Below, piece after piece: positions 32,432 through 44,224 of a DNA stretch of 64,000 bases. The number at the start of each line of letters is the position of its first letter. The stretch's first letter is position 1. Position numbers and translations under genes: made by a program. Origin of the DNA: Parietaria judaica (lineage: Eukaryota > Streptophyta > Magnoliopsida > Rosales > Urticaceae); contig OX940866.1 in the NCBI GenBank assembly GCA_954871525.1, forward strand, positions 16,329,001-16,393,000, read 5' to 3'. Below the pieces are notes generated by a model. The model was given only the letters and a program-made list of their open reading frames with translations, was not told the DNA's origin and ran no database searches.

Positions 32432-32928
32432 ATCAAGTGACAAAGTCACAGCACCGGCAGCAGTGCCTGTTGTCAAAGAGAGTGCGGAAACCGCGGTCCC
32501 AAATCAGAACCTAGGGGTACTCAGACGTAGTGGGAGGTTCAAAAGACCTGTTGAACGCTACGAGCACACCCAGTTGAAATATCACCTAGCTGTTACAAAC
32601 ACTAGTGTTGAAGATCCCATAGGCTACAAGCAAGCTATGATGGATCCTGATCAGGGAGAATGGCAGGAAGCCATGAACTAAGAAATAGAATCAATGGATT
32701 CTAACAAAGTCTGGGAACTTGTAGACTTACCGGATGGTTTCAAAATCATTGGCTGTAAGTGGGTATACAAGAGAAGAAGAGGAGTGGACGGGAAGGTTGA
32801 AACCTTCAAGGCTAGACTAGTGGCTAAGGGTTTTACCTAGAGGGAAGGTATTGATTTCGATGAGACCTTTGCTTTACTCGCTAAGTAAATTCTAGTGGCT
32901 AAGGGTTTTACCCAGAGGGAAGGTATTG
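32432..32928 (+). pseudogene. Copia element 2 pol fragment: start of reverse transcriptase
   Basis: Reads DKVTAPAAVPVVKESAETAV, VPNQNLGVLRRSGRFKRPVE, then YEHTQLKYHLAVTN, ESMDSNKVWELVDLPDGF and CKWVYKRRRGVDGKVETFKA. It contains stops at about 32680 and 32838. The phrase CTAGTGGCTAAGGGTTTTAC is duplicated (32817 and 32892). At 32929 it switches into the middle of an LTR, so the rest of pol is lost. Confidence 0.8.
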
Positions 32929-33300
32929 GATTTTCTGTCAACATAAAAGTTGTTGGAAATTAAATTATAAGAAACTTTGCTTTTGGAACCGAGTCGTTTC
33001 GACGCACGGTTTGTGATTTAGAGAATTTATAAGTTTGTGATCATTTCGGTAAACTATGAAATTAAATCACATGTCACGAATTTAAATGATGGTGTGACAC
33101 CATGACATTTGAATGTGTGATATTGAGATCAGAGGATGTTAATATAATTTAATTATTCAAATTTAATTATTAATATCTTATTAATATTTAATTAATAATT
33201 AATATATAAATATTAATATATAAATAATATATATTTATATATATTATATGTGTAAAATCGAATTATGCCTTGGAATGTGGAACAATATGACATTCGAATG
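32929..33300 (+). repeat. Internal fragment of the 2.7-kb copia LTR
   Basis: Corresponds to about 18407-18775 of the first LTR (AAGTTGTTGGAAATTAAATT, then GAACCGAGTCGTTTCGACG). It is cut at both ends, on the left fused to pol and on the right to a different LTR. Confidence 0.8.
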
Positions 33301-34141
33301 TATATATATATATTTGATATATATTAAATCGATATTAGGGAGATATTATATCTTGGAAGATTTATTTCCAGAAAATATTTGTTATCTTATCTTTAGATTT
33401 AAATATTTCTTGAAAGATTTAATAAGATTTGATATTATTCATTATCTTTAAGGATAATGAGTAAATATCTCCAGTTGGTTAAGATTTGGTTTACACCTAT
33501 AAATAGGCTAGACCTGAATTCAGAAAACACACTCGCACAATTTCACAAGTAGAATTCGAATTTTCTCTCAAAATTCTCTCTAGAATTCGACTTTGATAAG
33601 TCTAGGAGAATCTGATTCCGGTTAAGGCCTCAAGAGTTCTTGGTCACCTTAGGAGCCCACACTTCCTAGCGGTCTAGCTCCGAAGAATACATCGGAAGGC
33701 TACTGGGAGAATCCGCAGACACAAAAATCGCAGAAAGCATCTTCAGATTCAGAAAACGCTGTGAGGAACTTCGTGTCAGGTACAATTCGATTTTATTGAT
33801 GATGATAATTATCTATATGCTCAAGAACCCTAAATCGAATTCATGTTTGTGATTGAATTGATTTTGATTGATTGAAATCGAAAAATCTAAAGATCGGGAT
33901 TAAGAAAATTATTTGTATTATGTATACCGGATAGAATCATTAATTATAGCCCATAATATAATTTTTCTAGTTTTGTTGTGGTATAGGACGCAACAAAAGA
34001 TTATTCTACGTGTTACATAATTTGTTTATCCGCTATAAAATTTTCGTTACCTATTCTTTATCGGTTTAGACCAGTTAGACGAGACCCTAGGTGAATTAAT
34101 CCACTGACAATCGGTATCAGAGAGATATACGATTCCCAACA
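33301..34141 (+). repeat. 3' part of an LTR from a second copia-type family
   Basis: Not similar to the 2.7-kb family. It has TATAAATAG near 33500, a pyrimidine-rich transcribed start (CACACTCGCACAATTTCAC), and ends GATTCCCAACA, followed after three bases by a primer-binding site. The 5' part is missing at the junction with the preceding LTR fragment. Confidence 0.65.
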
Positions 34142-34144
34142 GAA

Positions 34145-34284
34145 TGGTATCAGAGCAAAATATATTTGACCCTCTTACAATACAAGCGGCATTAGCATCT
34201 GAATTATAGGGCATACTAATCAGGTACGTCCAACAGCAAAGGCAATAAATCAGTAGGTAACATAAACAGTAGAGAAGAGAATAA
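34145..34284 (+). other. Primer-binding site and start of leader, second copia-type family
   Basis: TGGTATCAGAGC at 34145-34156 matches the initiator tRNA-Met 3' end. About 130 bases of leader follow before the minus-strand gypsy LTR begins at 34285. Confidence 0.6.
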
Positions 34285-34776
34285 TGTTATTGCTCGATCG
34301 CAAGGTGAATACAGAGTATGATTGCCAAAGAATGTGTGTCCAAGAGTTCGTGCTTTGCTATTTCATCGTAAACATATTTATAACGCAGAATGTAACGTTC
34401 CTATTCCTAATTCTATGCAACGGCTACATGACTGAGCCTTCTCCTTTGGGCTTTGCTTCGAGTGTCGCGTGTAAAGGTGATCCTGTGGTGCTAGGTCGTC
34501 TCTGACGTGGCAGTAGCTCAGGTTGGTCAGCATGGGAGAATTTCACCTGGTTTTAGGGGCTGATGGGTCTTTGACGAATGGCCCATAAACCGTGTGGTCT
34601 TCGATTGGGCCTTCCTCGTCGTGATGGGCTTTCTTCGAGTTGAAGCCCACATCATGCATTTGTGGAGGATGGGTTTTCTTGTCGTTTTATCATGGTGTCG
34701 TTTCGAGGTGTTGGTTAAGCTTGATGTCGTATGCCATGTCTTGTCGTTTTTTGAGGGGAAAAAGTCCCACATCAAC
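34285..34776 (-). repeat. 3' LTR of the Tat-like element
   Basis: On the minus strand it starts TGTTGATGTGGGACTTTTTC and ends GCAATAACA, about 492 bp. A purine-rich CTGGGGGGCTCAC precedes it, and TATAAATATG lies about 95 bases before its end, where U3/R should be. The start is well supported. The inner end is inferred from TGTT/AACA symmetry, since the partner LTR is absent. Confidence 0.6.
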
Positions 34777-35348
34777 AGTGAGCCCCCCAGTGCACAAAGT
34801 GAATATCACTTGGTCGACTTTAGTGTGTTGATGATCGAAATCTATCTTCCCAAATTTATCTCAATTATTTCTAATAATATTTTTCATTATTTTGAAATTT
34901 TGGAGCGAGATTGAATGAGATCGGGCGGGCAAAATTTTAAATTTTTGCAATTTTAGAATTAATCCCGTTGAGATGTAACTGAATCTGTTTGACTGGGATT
35001 CGATTTTGTGCAAGGCATGGACACGTGTAGGCTCGGGATTGGAGTGGCGTGTGCGAGTTTGGCTTCGATCCTTCACGCCGAGTAGTGAGCCTATAGGGAG
35101 GTCGACTTGACAACGGTCAGAGTTTCTTCGACTTCTAGCTGCCACGCTTTTTTCGGACGTGATGGGGGTTATTAAACCCACTAACTCTGCGATTATCATC
35201 ATTACTCGCAGGCTATCGGAGATCGTCAAAGGAGAAGCGGGAGGCTTGTTGAGGTAAGATTTCTTTATAAACTTTACGTTTCATTCACATTTCATTCTCG
35301 TTGACTCTGTACCATCTTCTTCCCTTCCTTTTTCTCTGATTTCACAAA

Positions 35349-37813
35349 ATGTCTTCCTCCTCAAAAGAACCCTAGATGTTGGATGTCTCTGCTCCTTCTG
35401 TGCTTACTTCAGATTATCTTAGGGAGCTGCGTACTGTGTACGATATCCCTGAGTTCATAGAGCTCGAGGCTCCTGAGAGGAAAGATCACCCATTCTTGGC
35501 GAAGGAGGGGTGGACAGTTGCTTACGTGGCCTTTTTGGAGGCAGGGATCGAGCTGCCGGTTCCAGAGGTCATCGTAGAGTATCTCCATCACCTGCGTTTG
35601 GCCTTAGGCCAGCTCGTCCCTAACGTTTATCGTAACTTGGTTGCTTTGGGCGTCGTGGCATGGGAAAACGAGGTGGTGCTCTACCAAGACGACCTGGCTT
35701 GTTTGTACCATCCCAAGGGCTCCGGGAAGGCATTTGGAAAGCACTACCTCAACGGTAGGAGCGGGAAGATTCTCCATGGTACCCCCGACGTGAGTGGTGG
35801 CTGGACGGAGAGATACTTCTGGTTTCGGGATACCCGAGCTGGGGTGGCGAGGTCGACCGAGTGGAACTCTACCGGTGGTGGGCTTCAGGCCCTTGTTTTA
35901 GGATGTTCTTCGCAGATTTCAAGGTGTGAATATTTTTTACTGACTTCGTCTTGCTTTTTGCTTGTTTTCCAGGTAGGTCAACTCATCTCAAGACGGATTC
36001 GAGGTTCCGTATCATCAAGAAGAAGCTCATCCCCAAGGGTGGGCTCAACTGGGCGGATTTCCCTGTCGATAAGATCAAGAGTTTGGGCTACTGGCGGTAT
36101 TGAAGCGCGAGAGGGCAACTATTTACAACTTTCCCCCTGAACGTACAAGGTAAATCCCTTCTTAACGAAGTGATGAAAAATGCTAAGAGGTGATTCCACC
36201 TCATTGCTAGGTTCGATAAGCCTTTCCATGGTCGCTCTGTATCGTGTAGGTCCTGAGGAATCTATGAAGTCTTCAACCGGGACGAGTGACACTCCAAAAC
36301 AGCGACGTGACTCTTCCATCACTGTCGTGAAGGTACTTTCCTCTCCAAGTGATGAGACTCCCAAGGATGCCTCGCTCGAGACCCTCGTGGCCAAAGCTCA
36401 GGAGGCGCAATCCGCTTGCCTCATCAAGATTGAGGGCGAGGTGGCGTATGCTGCCAAGCCACGTGCTGAGACTGTTGTTGAGGAGAAGATGGAGCTGTCT
36501 GATGCACTAGAGGTCCAGGCGGCGCATGCTATGAAGCGTGGTCGCTCTGCTGAGCGTATCGAGGTCTCCCGTGCCCGCCAAGAAGAGCAAAGTGACCCCG
36601 GAGCGATCTGCACCTCACACCAGGTCGAACCTGCAAGGGTACCCTGTAGCGCTCAAACGCTCCGACGAGAAAAGGAAGGCGCCGGTGGCGGCCGAGGGGA
36701 GCAGTAGTCGCTTCGTTTCTAGCGAGGAGAATGTCCAGCATATTTTGCATCAAGTTCTCGACCGACAAGTCTCTCGTTGACTCGGCGCGTGCCTCTTCCC
36801 GGTACGTAGCCTGCTCGACTCATCTCGGTCGCCCTTTTGACGTGGTGGAGCTTGCCCCCGGAAAAGAGTATGAGTGTATGGCTCAGCCTTGTGTTAGGGT
36901 ACGTAACTCAGCTTTTCCTGCTCGTTAATTTCTCGTGGATTGCGCGTTTGAGTAACATTTGTCATTTTCAGTTTCTGACGTATCTGAAAGAAATGGTTTT
37001 GTGGTACGAGAAAGATCCGGCAGGGCTTAACTCCGAGCTAGCCGAGGTGGCTCGTCGGGGTCTGGGGGCCAAGTAAAGGAGCTGGAGGCCAGCTTGAGCG
37101 AGAAGAGGAAGGAGCTGCACAAACTTAGGGGGCAGCTCAAGAAGGCTGACGAGGAGCTGTTTGGTGCTAAGATAACCATGGAGCATCTGAGGCAGGCAGA
37201 GATGAGTCTGCGAGGTCAACTGCACGAGAAGCGCCAGCGCGCGGGGGCCCTTACTGAAGAGGTGTCTGGCCTCCGGGCTGACGTTTCTCAGGTGGAGATC
37301 TTGAAGGAGAACGTTGAAAAGGTTCGGGCCCACTCCATGACCACCTCGGCCGAACTCCAGGAAGCACAAAATGAAGTGATCATATCATCTCGTCTCGCCG
37401 TGAAGAAGGCTTCCAAGAAGCTCCAAAAACGAATCGACTGCAGGGACAAGACCATTGCTAAGTTGGGGGCCCAGTTGAAGAAGCAAGTTGCCCTCGACAC
37501 CTCCCGAGGTAAGTGTTCGAACTATCTCGGATGCTTTTGTAAGCTCGTCGATGTTGGCGGAGTTGCTGTAGGTTTGAGCGTGCTGGGTTTCATCTCCCAG
37601 GTGGTCATGCGGCTGGTGCATCCTCAGCTCATGCTGCCCATGCCGGAGGCACTGCTCCAATTGGCTCCTCCAGACAAGGTCTCCGAGGCTGAAGAGACCC
37701 TAGAGGAAGGAGTAGGGGGTGATGCGGCCAAGGACGAGGTCGATGGTGAGGAGGAGGCGGACCGAGAAGACAACGCGCACGATGAAGCTATTGAGGAAGA
37801 AGAGGATGTTTAG
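35349..37813 (+). pseudogene. Antisense gene of the Tat-like element ('putative gypsy type transposon' domain, coiled coil)
   Basis: The first ATG is at 35349, but codon 9 is TAG (35373-35375); an ATG follows immediately at 35376. Then LRELRTVYDIPEFIELEAPE, FLEAGIELPVPEVIVEYLHH and LALGQLVPNVYRNLVALGVV match the plant domain known as 'putative gypsy type transposon' (Transposase_28). An intron of about 47 bases (GTGTGAA...TTTTCCAG, 35924-35970) follows, then FRIIKKKLIPKGGLNWADFP in another frame. The middle (36200-36800) is Ser/Ala/Glu-rich and changes frame. From about 37080 a long coiled coil reads KRKELHKLRGQLKKADEELF and onward, and the protein ends with a very acidic tail (about 37690-37813). 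Stops and frame changes make it a pseudogene. Its function in the element is not known. Confidence 0.7.
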
Positions 37814-38570
37814 TTTCACTCTTTTTATTTTGTTTTTGTTTCGGGGTGTTGGTATCACATGTTTCTTTTGTCAAGTACATTCTGCCTTTTTTGGTTAGGA
37901 GTCCAACCTGGGCGTTTATTTTATGTAATGCTTGAATTTCCACCTCGCTTGTTCGAGGTATACTTTTGCAGTTGGTAGTCCAATTGTTTTTCCCTTTTGC
38001 CGGTCCTTTATGGCGTAAATAATATCCTGGCTTTCCTTCGTTACTTCGTGTTGTCTTCATTTGATCTCGTTCCACCTCGTATGATATCCGTATTTCGTCT
38101 CTACTTTGTTCACCCTTGTTGTTTGTTGGTTTATGTGTACCGAACGACCTGACCTTTAGGCGAGATGTTTTCTTTCTAAGTAGTTCTCCTCAGATGGGAG
38201 TTAGACTTGCACTAGATCAAAATCTAATCTTTCCTCGGGCTTGGGGTTTGTATTTTGAGGAAAACGGCTTATCACTTCAGCAAGATGTTGCTGAGTGCTT
38301 CAATGAGCATTTCGTACTTATCATTGCGCGGTGAGAGTCTGAGAAAATGAGGTGGTTTCTGAGAGCATGGGTGCTAAACCTATGCTCCCATTCGCCCTCT
38401 TTACAAAAAGGGACAACAATGCAGTAAACGTTCGTTGCCCGGGCTATTATGCCTCGGGTGTCCTTGGACTTTTGGGAAAATAGGATTGGGGGTTGTGCCC
38501 TTGTCGGGCTGCCTATGTACCCATGTTTGCTGGGATCAAGCCACTACGTAGTTCCGGGGGGTACCTCCCT
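37814..38570. other. Spacer between convergent antisense gene and integrase
   Basis: About 760 bases between the stop of the plus-strand gene and the stop of the minus-strand integrase. T-rich, no recognisable frame. It should contain the terminators of both transcripts. Confidence 0.5.
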
Positions 38571-39399
38571 TTAGGAGTAATACCTTTTGAGGTGTTGGGT
38601 GTTCCAACTTCGGAGGACTTTTAGCTCTTCCGAATTCATTAGCCTATACATGCCGGGTTTTACTATCTCGGACATTATAAACAGTCTTTCCCAGTTTATC
38701 CCAAGTTTTTCGGCATTTAGTTTCGCCGTGTTTTGAAATACTTTGCGTAGTACTAGGTTTCCTACTTCGAAGAATCGTGGTTGGACTTTTGCATTGTAGT
38801 ATCTTGCGATTACCCTTTGATAATTTTGATTCTACATAGTGCGCGGTCTCTTCGTTCCTCTATGTAGTCGAGATCGTCGAGCAGCATTTCGTTGTTCTTT
38901 TCCAGTTTTTTCGAGCAATATTCTCGTCTCAAACTTACTGATTCGGCTTTTGCCGGGACCACTACTTCTATTCCGTGGACTAGTGCAAAAGGCGTCTCGC
39001 CGGTTGCTCTCCGAAGTGTGGTTTGGTATTCCCATAGTACCCTGATGAGCTCTTCAGGCTATCTTCCTTTCGTAGCATCCAGCCTTTTCTTGATCTCGTC
39101 GATGATGGTTCTGTTTGCCACCTCGAAGTGTCCGTTTTCTTGTGGATACCTCGGTGACGAGGTATTTAAGGATATCCCTAGGTCTGCGCAGAAGTTTTTG
39201 AACCTGTTCGAGATGAATTGTGGACCGTTGTCTGCTATGATCTCTTTGGGGACACCAAATCTACAAATGATGTCTTTCCATACAATTTTCTCCACGTCAA
39301 TGTCCTTGATGAGGACGTATGCGTTTGCTTCTACCCACTTCGTGAAGTAGTCGGTGGCGATCAGGAGGAACCTCGTTAAGCCTTTGGCGGCCAGCATGG
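38571..39399 (-). pseudogene. Ty3/gypsy integrase, C-terminal part
   Basis: Reads AAKGLTRFLLIATDYFTKWV, ICRFGVPKEIIADNGPQFIS and RYPQENGHFEVANRTIIDEI, giving the Asp, Asp and Glu of the catalytic core. Then comes a stop in place of the usual Trp after ATKGR, ATGETPFALVHGIEVVVPA, and near the end LGINWE and RSWNTQHLKRYYS before TAA at 38571-38573. This is the gypsy-specific integrase C-terminal domain. Frame changes occur in the second half. The upstream part of pol is cut off by the copia LTR starting at 39400. Confidence 0.85.
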
Positions 39400-41854
39400 T
39401 GTTGGGAAGTTCATTACGTTTCCCGATAATATTATCACGATTTATGCCGTCAAGCCGTCTGGGTAACATTTAAAAAATATTTAAAGCGGAATAACTTGTT
39501 ACCCATACAACGATTTGAACATCGGATAACAACCAAAGTCAATATCTGATAAATTATTACTAATTTAACTTTTCATATATTCATTATTAATAATCTAGTC
39601 TATAGGAAATAAATAAACTGTAAATAAAGGTTTCCATTTATTGACCCAATGCAAAAAGCCGTACCTCAGGTGATTACGATTCCGGCTGCGCGTTCAGAAC
39701 TGGGCTGGGCTTCGTCGATTTTGAGGAAAACTCCAGTGATCTTATGGGATATTCTCCTAGACTCCTCGTACCGAAGCGTGGGCTTCGCCGGCAGGACTCC
39801 GTCGAAAAAACCTTATGTGATGGTTCTTTTGAAGCTTTCGGAGAACAACGTCTCACTAAGCCGAACCAGAAAAGAGAGATCAAAGGCTAAGAAATTCGCG
39901 GACTCTAGAAAGAGAGAGATAAAGATTGAATTCTTGCTCTAGGGAAGGTGTGTGAAATGTGTAGAATGAGCCTTGTATTTATAGGCACATGGAGAAGCCA
40001 ATAAGGGAAGCTTCCATGCATGAATTTCGAATTCTATAATGGGCAAATATAAGTAATCACTCCAAACCAATGGCCAAGATTGAATCACCAACGATCCAAT
40101 GGTTATGATTCATTAGGGATTTAACCAAATAAGGAAACCATGAATAAATCAATTATCCAATCACTTCCTTATATAAGAGAATTCGAATTCCCTATGCATG
40201 CATATGGAAATTTCGAAATCAATAGTCTAGATCCAATGGTTGGAATTAATTCCATAACCAATCTAATGGACCATATTGGTTTAGCATAAAGTCAAGCCTC
40301 ATTACTTGTTCACCAAGCAAAAATTCGACCTCCATTATAAAGAATTCGAATTTTGCATTTCCATATATACATGTTAATTAATTTCCAATCGAATGGTTAA
40401 GATTAAATCTTAAACTAATCTAATGGATATAATTAATTAAGCAATTTGAAATCCATGCTTGGTCACCAAGTCATTTTCGAATTTAGCTTTCTAAATTAAT
40501 TATCATGATACAACGGTTAAGATCAAACTTGACCGATCTAATGAACCAAATGAATTTCAAGGTTTTCCATTAATACCTAAACATAGGTACATATGCCGCA
40601 TATTTGGAAAGTCTAAATCCAAGTAAATTCATGTAAGCCCAACTCACACATTTACTTGGGCCGCATTATTTCTAAACATTTATATATATACCAAATATAT
40701 ATTTTTATTTAAATAACATAAATCTACTAATTATTAATTAATTATTAATAAGACTATTAATAATTAAATCCAAATAATGAAATTATATTATTAACCTTTA
40801 ATCTCAATATCACACATTAAATGTCGTGGTGCAACACCACCATTTAATGTCGTGACATGTGATTAAATTTCACCTATTTACGAAAACGATCATAAACTTG
40901 GAAATTCTCTTAATCACAAATCGTACGTTGAAACGACTCGGTTCCAAAAGAAAAGTCTCTTAGAATTTAGATTTCAACAACTTTGAAGTTGATGAAAAAT
41001 CTAAATTTAACTTTCTTTTATAAGTTAAATTTCCAGCACCAAACTTTGGTACTTTTGCCACGTCAAAAATAAAACTTCCAAAGTCTGACACAGACTGTAT
41101 ATTTATGAATCTTGACAAGTGATAAAACATGCCGAATGTTTAAATCACGTATGTATCATCTGTTCCGGAGCTATCCTGAGGACCATGGACCCGTATCACT
41201 TAAGCTCCAACAAACTGCTAGTGTTTCGTCAAACCTTGGTGTTATTCCACTATAAACCCGAGGCTACACTCTCTAGTGATACAATATATATTATTCCCTT
41301 TATAGCAAGGTGTCCATTGATACAATCAAATTCGGGTTATTGATCTTTCACTTGATGATCCACACACAAGCAGGCGGTTTTTACCGTTTTGCCTCTCATT
41401 GCATTTTCAACCTCAACTCAGTTAGTAATATTGTGAGTTAACCACTTATGGTTTCGATTCATAAGTTGCGCACGGGTACCTCTCACTTCTCACAACTAAC
41501 AATCAAGGGAATCATCATCACTCTGAAGAGAGCTATGTGATGTCTGTGTCTATGACCAAGCAACCCATCTGTTGACTATTATGTTCCCAAAATAGCAGCA
41601 TTGGGAACGACAATAAATGTGTTCTTTAACAGTTAAATCAAAGAGCAATCAAGTCAACAGTCCAGGCTCGAGGTCACTCAGGAATTAGATTGAATATCCA
41701 TTTGATCATCTCCTAGTGACTCAACTCCAAATTGTCAGTGACGGTCATATATAACAACTTTCGGTGTTTAAGTCAGGTCCAGTCCAGTATGAAACCGCTT
41801 CATACTTAATGCACTTCTACTGAGTGTGACACACAAACACCAAACACAAACACA
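39400..41854 (-). repeat. Truncated copia LTR, minus orientation
   Basis: Starts TGTTGGGAAG and runs as a reverse-complement copy of the 2.7-kb LTR, including inverted TATA region and CCGTCTGGGTAACATTT. It belongs to a diverged subfamily shared with the fragment at 54513-55302. Its last roughly 390 bp (the LTR 5' end) are missing at an inverted junction near 41854. Confidence 0.8.
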
Positions 41855-44224
41855 AACCGCTTCATACTTAAACTCCGGAAGTTATCATATAAGACCGTCA
41901 CTGATAACTTGGAGTTGAGTCACTAGTAGATGATCAAATGGATATTCGATCTAAGTCCTGAGTGATCTTGAGTCCGAGCTGCTGGCTTGATTGTACTTTG
42001 ATTTAACCGTTAAAGAACACGAAATATTACCGCTTTTCCAAACACTATTATTTTGGGAACATGATAGTCAGCAGTAAGGGTAGCTTGGTCATAGACATGG
42101 GCATCACACAGCTCTCTTCAGAGTGATGATGATTCCCTTGATTGTCAGTGGTGACAAGTGAGAGGTACCCGTGCGCAACTTATGAATCGAAACCATAAGT
42201 GGGTTACTCATAATATTACTGACTGAGTCAATGATGAAAATGCAATGAGGGGGCATAACGGTAGAAACCGCCTGCTCGTGTGTGGATCATCAAGTGAAAG
42301 ATCAATAACCCGAATTTGACCGTATCAATGGACACCCTGCTGTTATAAAGGGAATAATGTATATTGTATCACTAAAGAGTGCAGCCTTGGATCTATAGTG
42401 GAATCACTTCAAGGTTTGACGAACAACTAGCAGTTTGTTGGAGCTTAAGTGATACGGGTCCATGGTCCCCAGGATAGCTCCGTAACGGATGATACGTACG
42501 TGATAAAGACATTGAAATGTTTTTAAGATAATTTGGCAAGACTCATAAAACTGAAGTCTGTGACAGACATCAGATAGTTTTATTAGTAGCGTGGCAAAAA
42601 TACCATATCTTGGTAACCGAAATTAACTGACAAAATAAAGTAGAATTTGGATTTTCTGTGATCATGAAAGTTGTTGTAAATTAAATTCTAAGCAACTTTG
42701 CTTTCGGAACCGAGTCGTTTCGACGTACAGTTTGTGATTTAGAGAATTTCTAAGTTTGTGATCGTTTCCGTAAACTATGAAATTAAATCACATGTCACGA
42801 ATTTAAATGATGGTGTGTCACCATGACATTTAAATGTGTGATATTGAGATTAGAGAATATTAATATAATTTAATTATTCGAATTTTATTATTAATGTATT
42901 ATTAATAATTATTCAATAATTAATAGATTTATATTAATATGAAAATAATATATTTTATATATATTATAGTGTAGAAATCGAATTGGGCTTTTGGAATGTG
43001 GATCCATTCACATTCGAATGGATAGACTTTGGTCTTTCCATAAATGCGGCAAAAGTACCAAAAGTTTTGGTATTTGAGAAAAACCTAAAATCAATTTAAT
43101 CCATTGGATCGGTTATGATTTATTATCAACCGTTGGATTAGGATATTGATGAATTCGAATTTAATGACTTGGTGATCAAGTTTCATTTTTCGAATTTGAT
43201 TAATTAATTATATCCGTTAGATCCGTCTAAGATTTAATCTTTACCGTTGGATTGGAAATTAATTAATTATATATAATTATATTATTTTCGAATTATAGTT
43301 TAAGGATAAATTTGAAATTGTTTTTATTAAATCTTTTTATATTTGATTTTATCCTAAACTAATTTGATCCATTAGATCGGTTTAAAGATTTATCTCAACC
43401 GTTGGATCTAGATAATGATAATTCGAATTTTAATATATATATAATTCGAATTTATAAAGATAAGAAGATAAGATTGAAATTTTTATTTTATCATAATCTT
43501 TCTTATTTAAATAAATCCCAAATTAATTATATCCATTGGATTTAGATGAGATTAAATCTGGACCATTGGATTGAGATAATTAATTATATTTAATAAATGA
43601 AATTCGAAAATAAGAGAGGGAATTTCTCCAATTCGGTTACGGTTTGAGCCTATAAATAGGAGGCTCATTCTACACATTTTTCACACCTTTCCCCAGAGAA
43701 AAATTCGAACTCTCCCTCTCCTTTAGGGTCTGCGAATTGTCTCTCTGATCACTCTCTCTGGTTCGGCTTAAGAGACTTAGTTCTCCGGAAGCATAAAAAG
43801 AACCATTAGTTTAAATTTTGCGACGGAGTCCTGCCGGCGAAGCCCACGCTTCGGTACGAGGATTCCAGGAGAATATCCCGGAAGATCACAGGAGTTTCTC
43901 TCAGTACTGGCGGAGCCCTGCCCGATTCAGAACGCGCAGCCGGAAGTCGTCAATAGAGGTATGGCCTTATGCATTGGGTTAATAAATGCAACCATTTACT
44001 GCTTTCTATTTATTTCCTATTATGACTAGATTATTAATAATGATTTATGAATATTAAATTACATAATATTTATCAGATCTTGTTAAATGGTTATTATCCG
44101 ATATCCGGACCGTTGCATGGATAACAATTTATTCCACTTTAAATTAATTTTTAAATGTTACTCGGACTGTTCGGAGGTATAATTCATGATAATTTTCATG
44201 GAATTCGAGACGTGATTTCCTACA
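41855..44224 (+). repeat. Copia element 3: 5' LTR, 5'-truncated
   Basis: Begins within the LTR at the phrase AAACTCCGGAAGTTATC and runs to TTTCCTACA at 44224. TATAAATAG is at 43651-43659. It closely matches the 3' LTR at 51801, and both belong to the same subfamily. The first 377 bp are replaced by the inverted junction with 39400-41854, with the phrase AAACCGCTTCATACTTA present on both sides. Confidence 0.85.

Larger units (their letters stand above)
34285..39399 (-). mobile_element. Tat-like Ty3/gypsy element, 3' half only
   Basis: Read on the minus strand: integrase (39399-38571), spacer, a gene in antisense orientation (35349-37813, plus strand), polypurine tract (about 34778-34790) and 3' LTR (34776-34285). 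An additional gene, sometimes antisense, between integrase and 3' LTR is a known feature of the plant Tat lineage. The 5' half (5' LTR, gag, RT) is missing because the copy is cut at 39400 by a copia LTR. Confidence 0.75.

Noticed and set aside
38116..38334. Plus-strand frame in the spacer of the Tat-like element
   Set aside because: No homology recognised and it lies between two convergent transcripts; likely chance.
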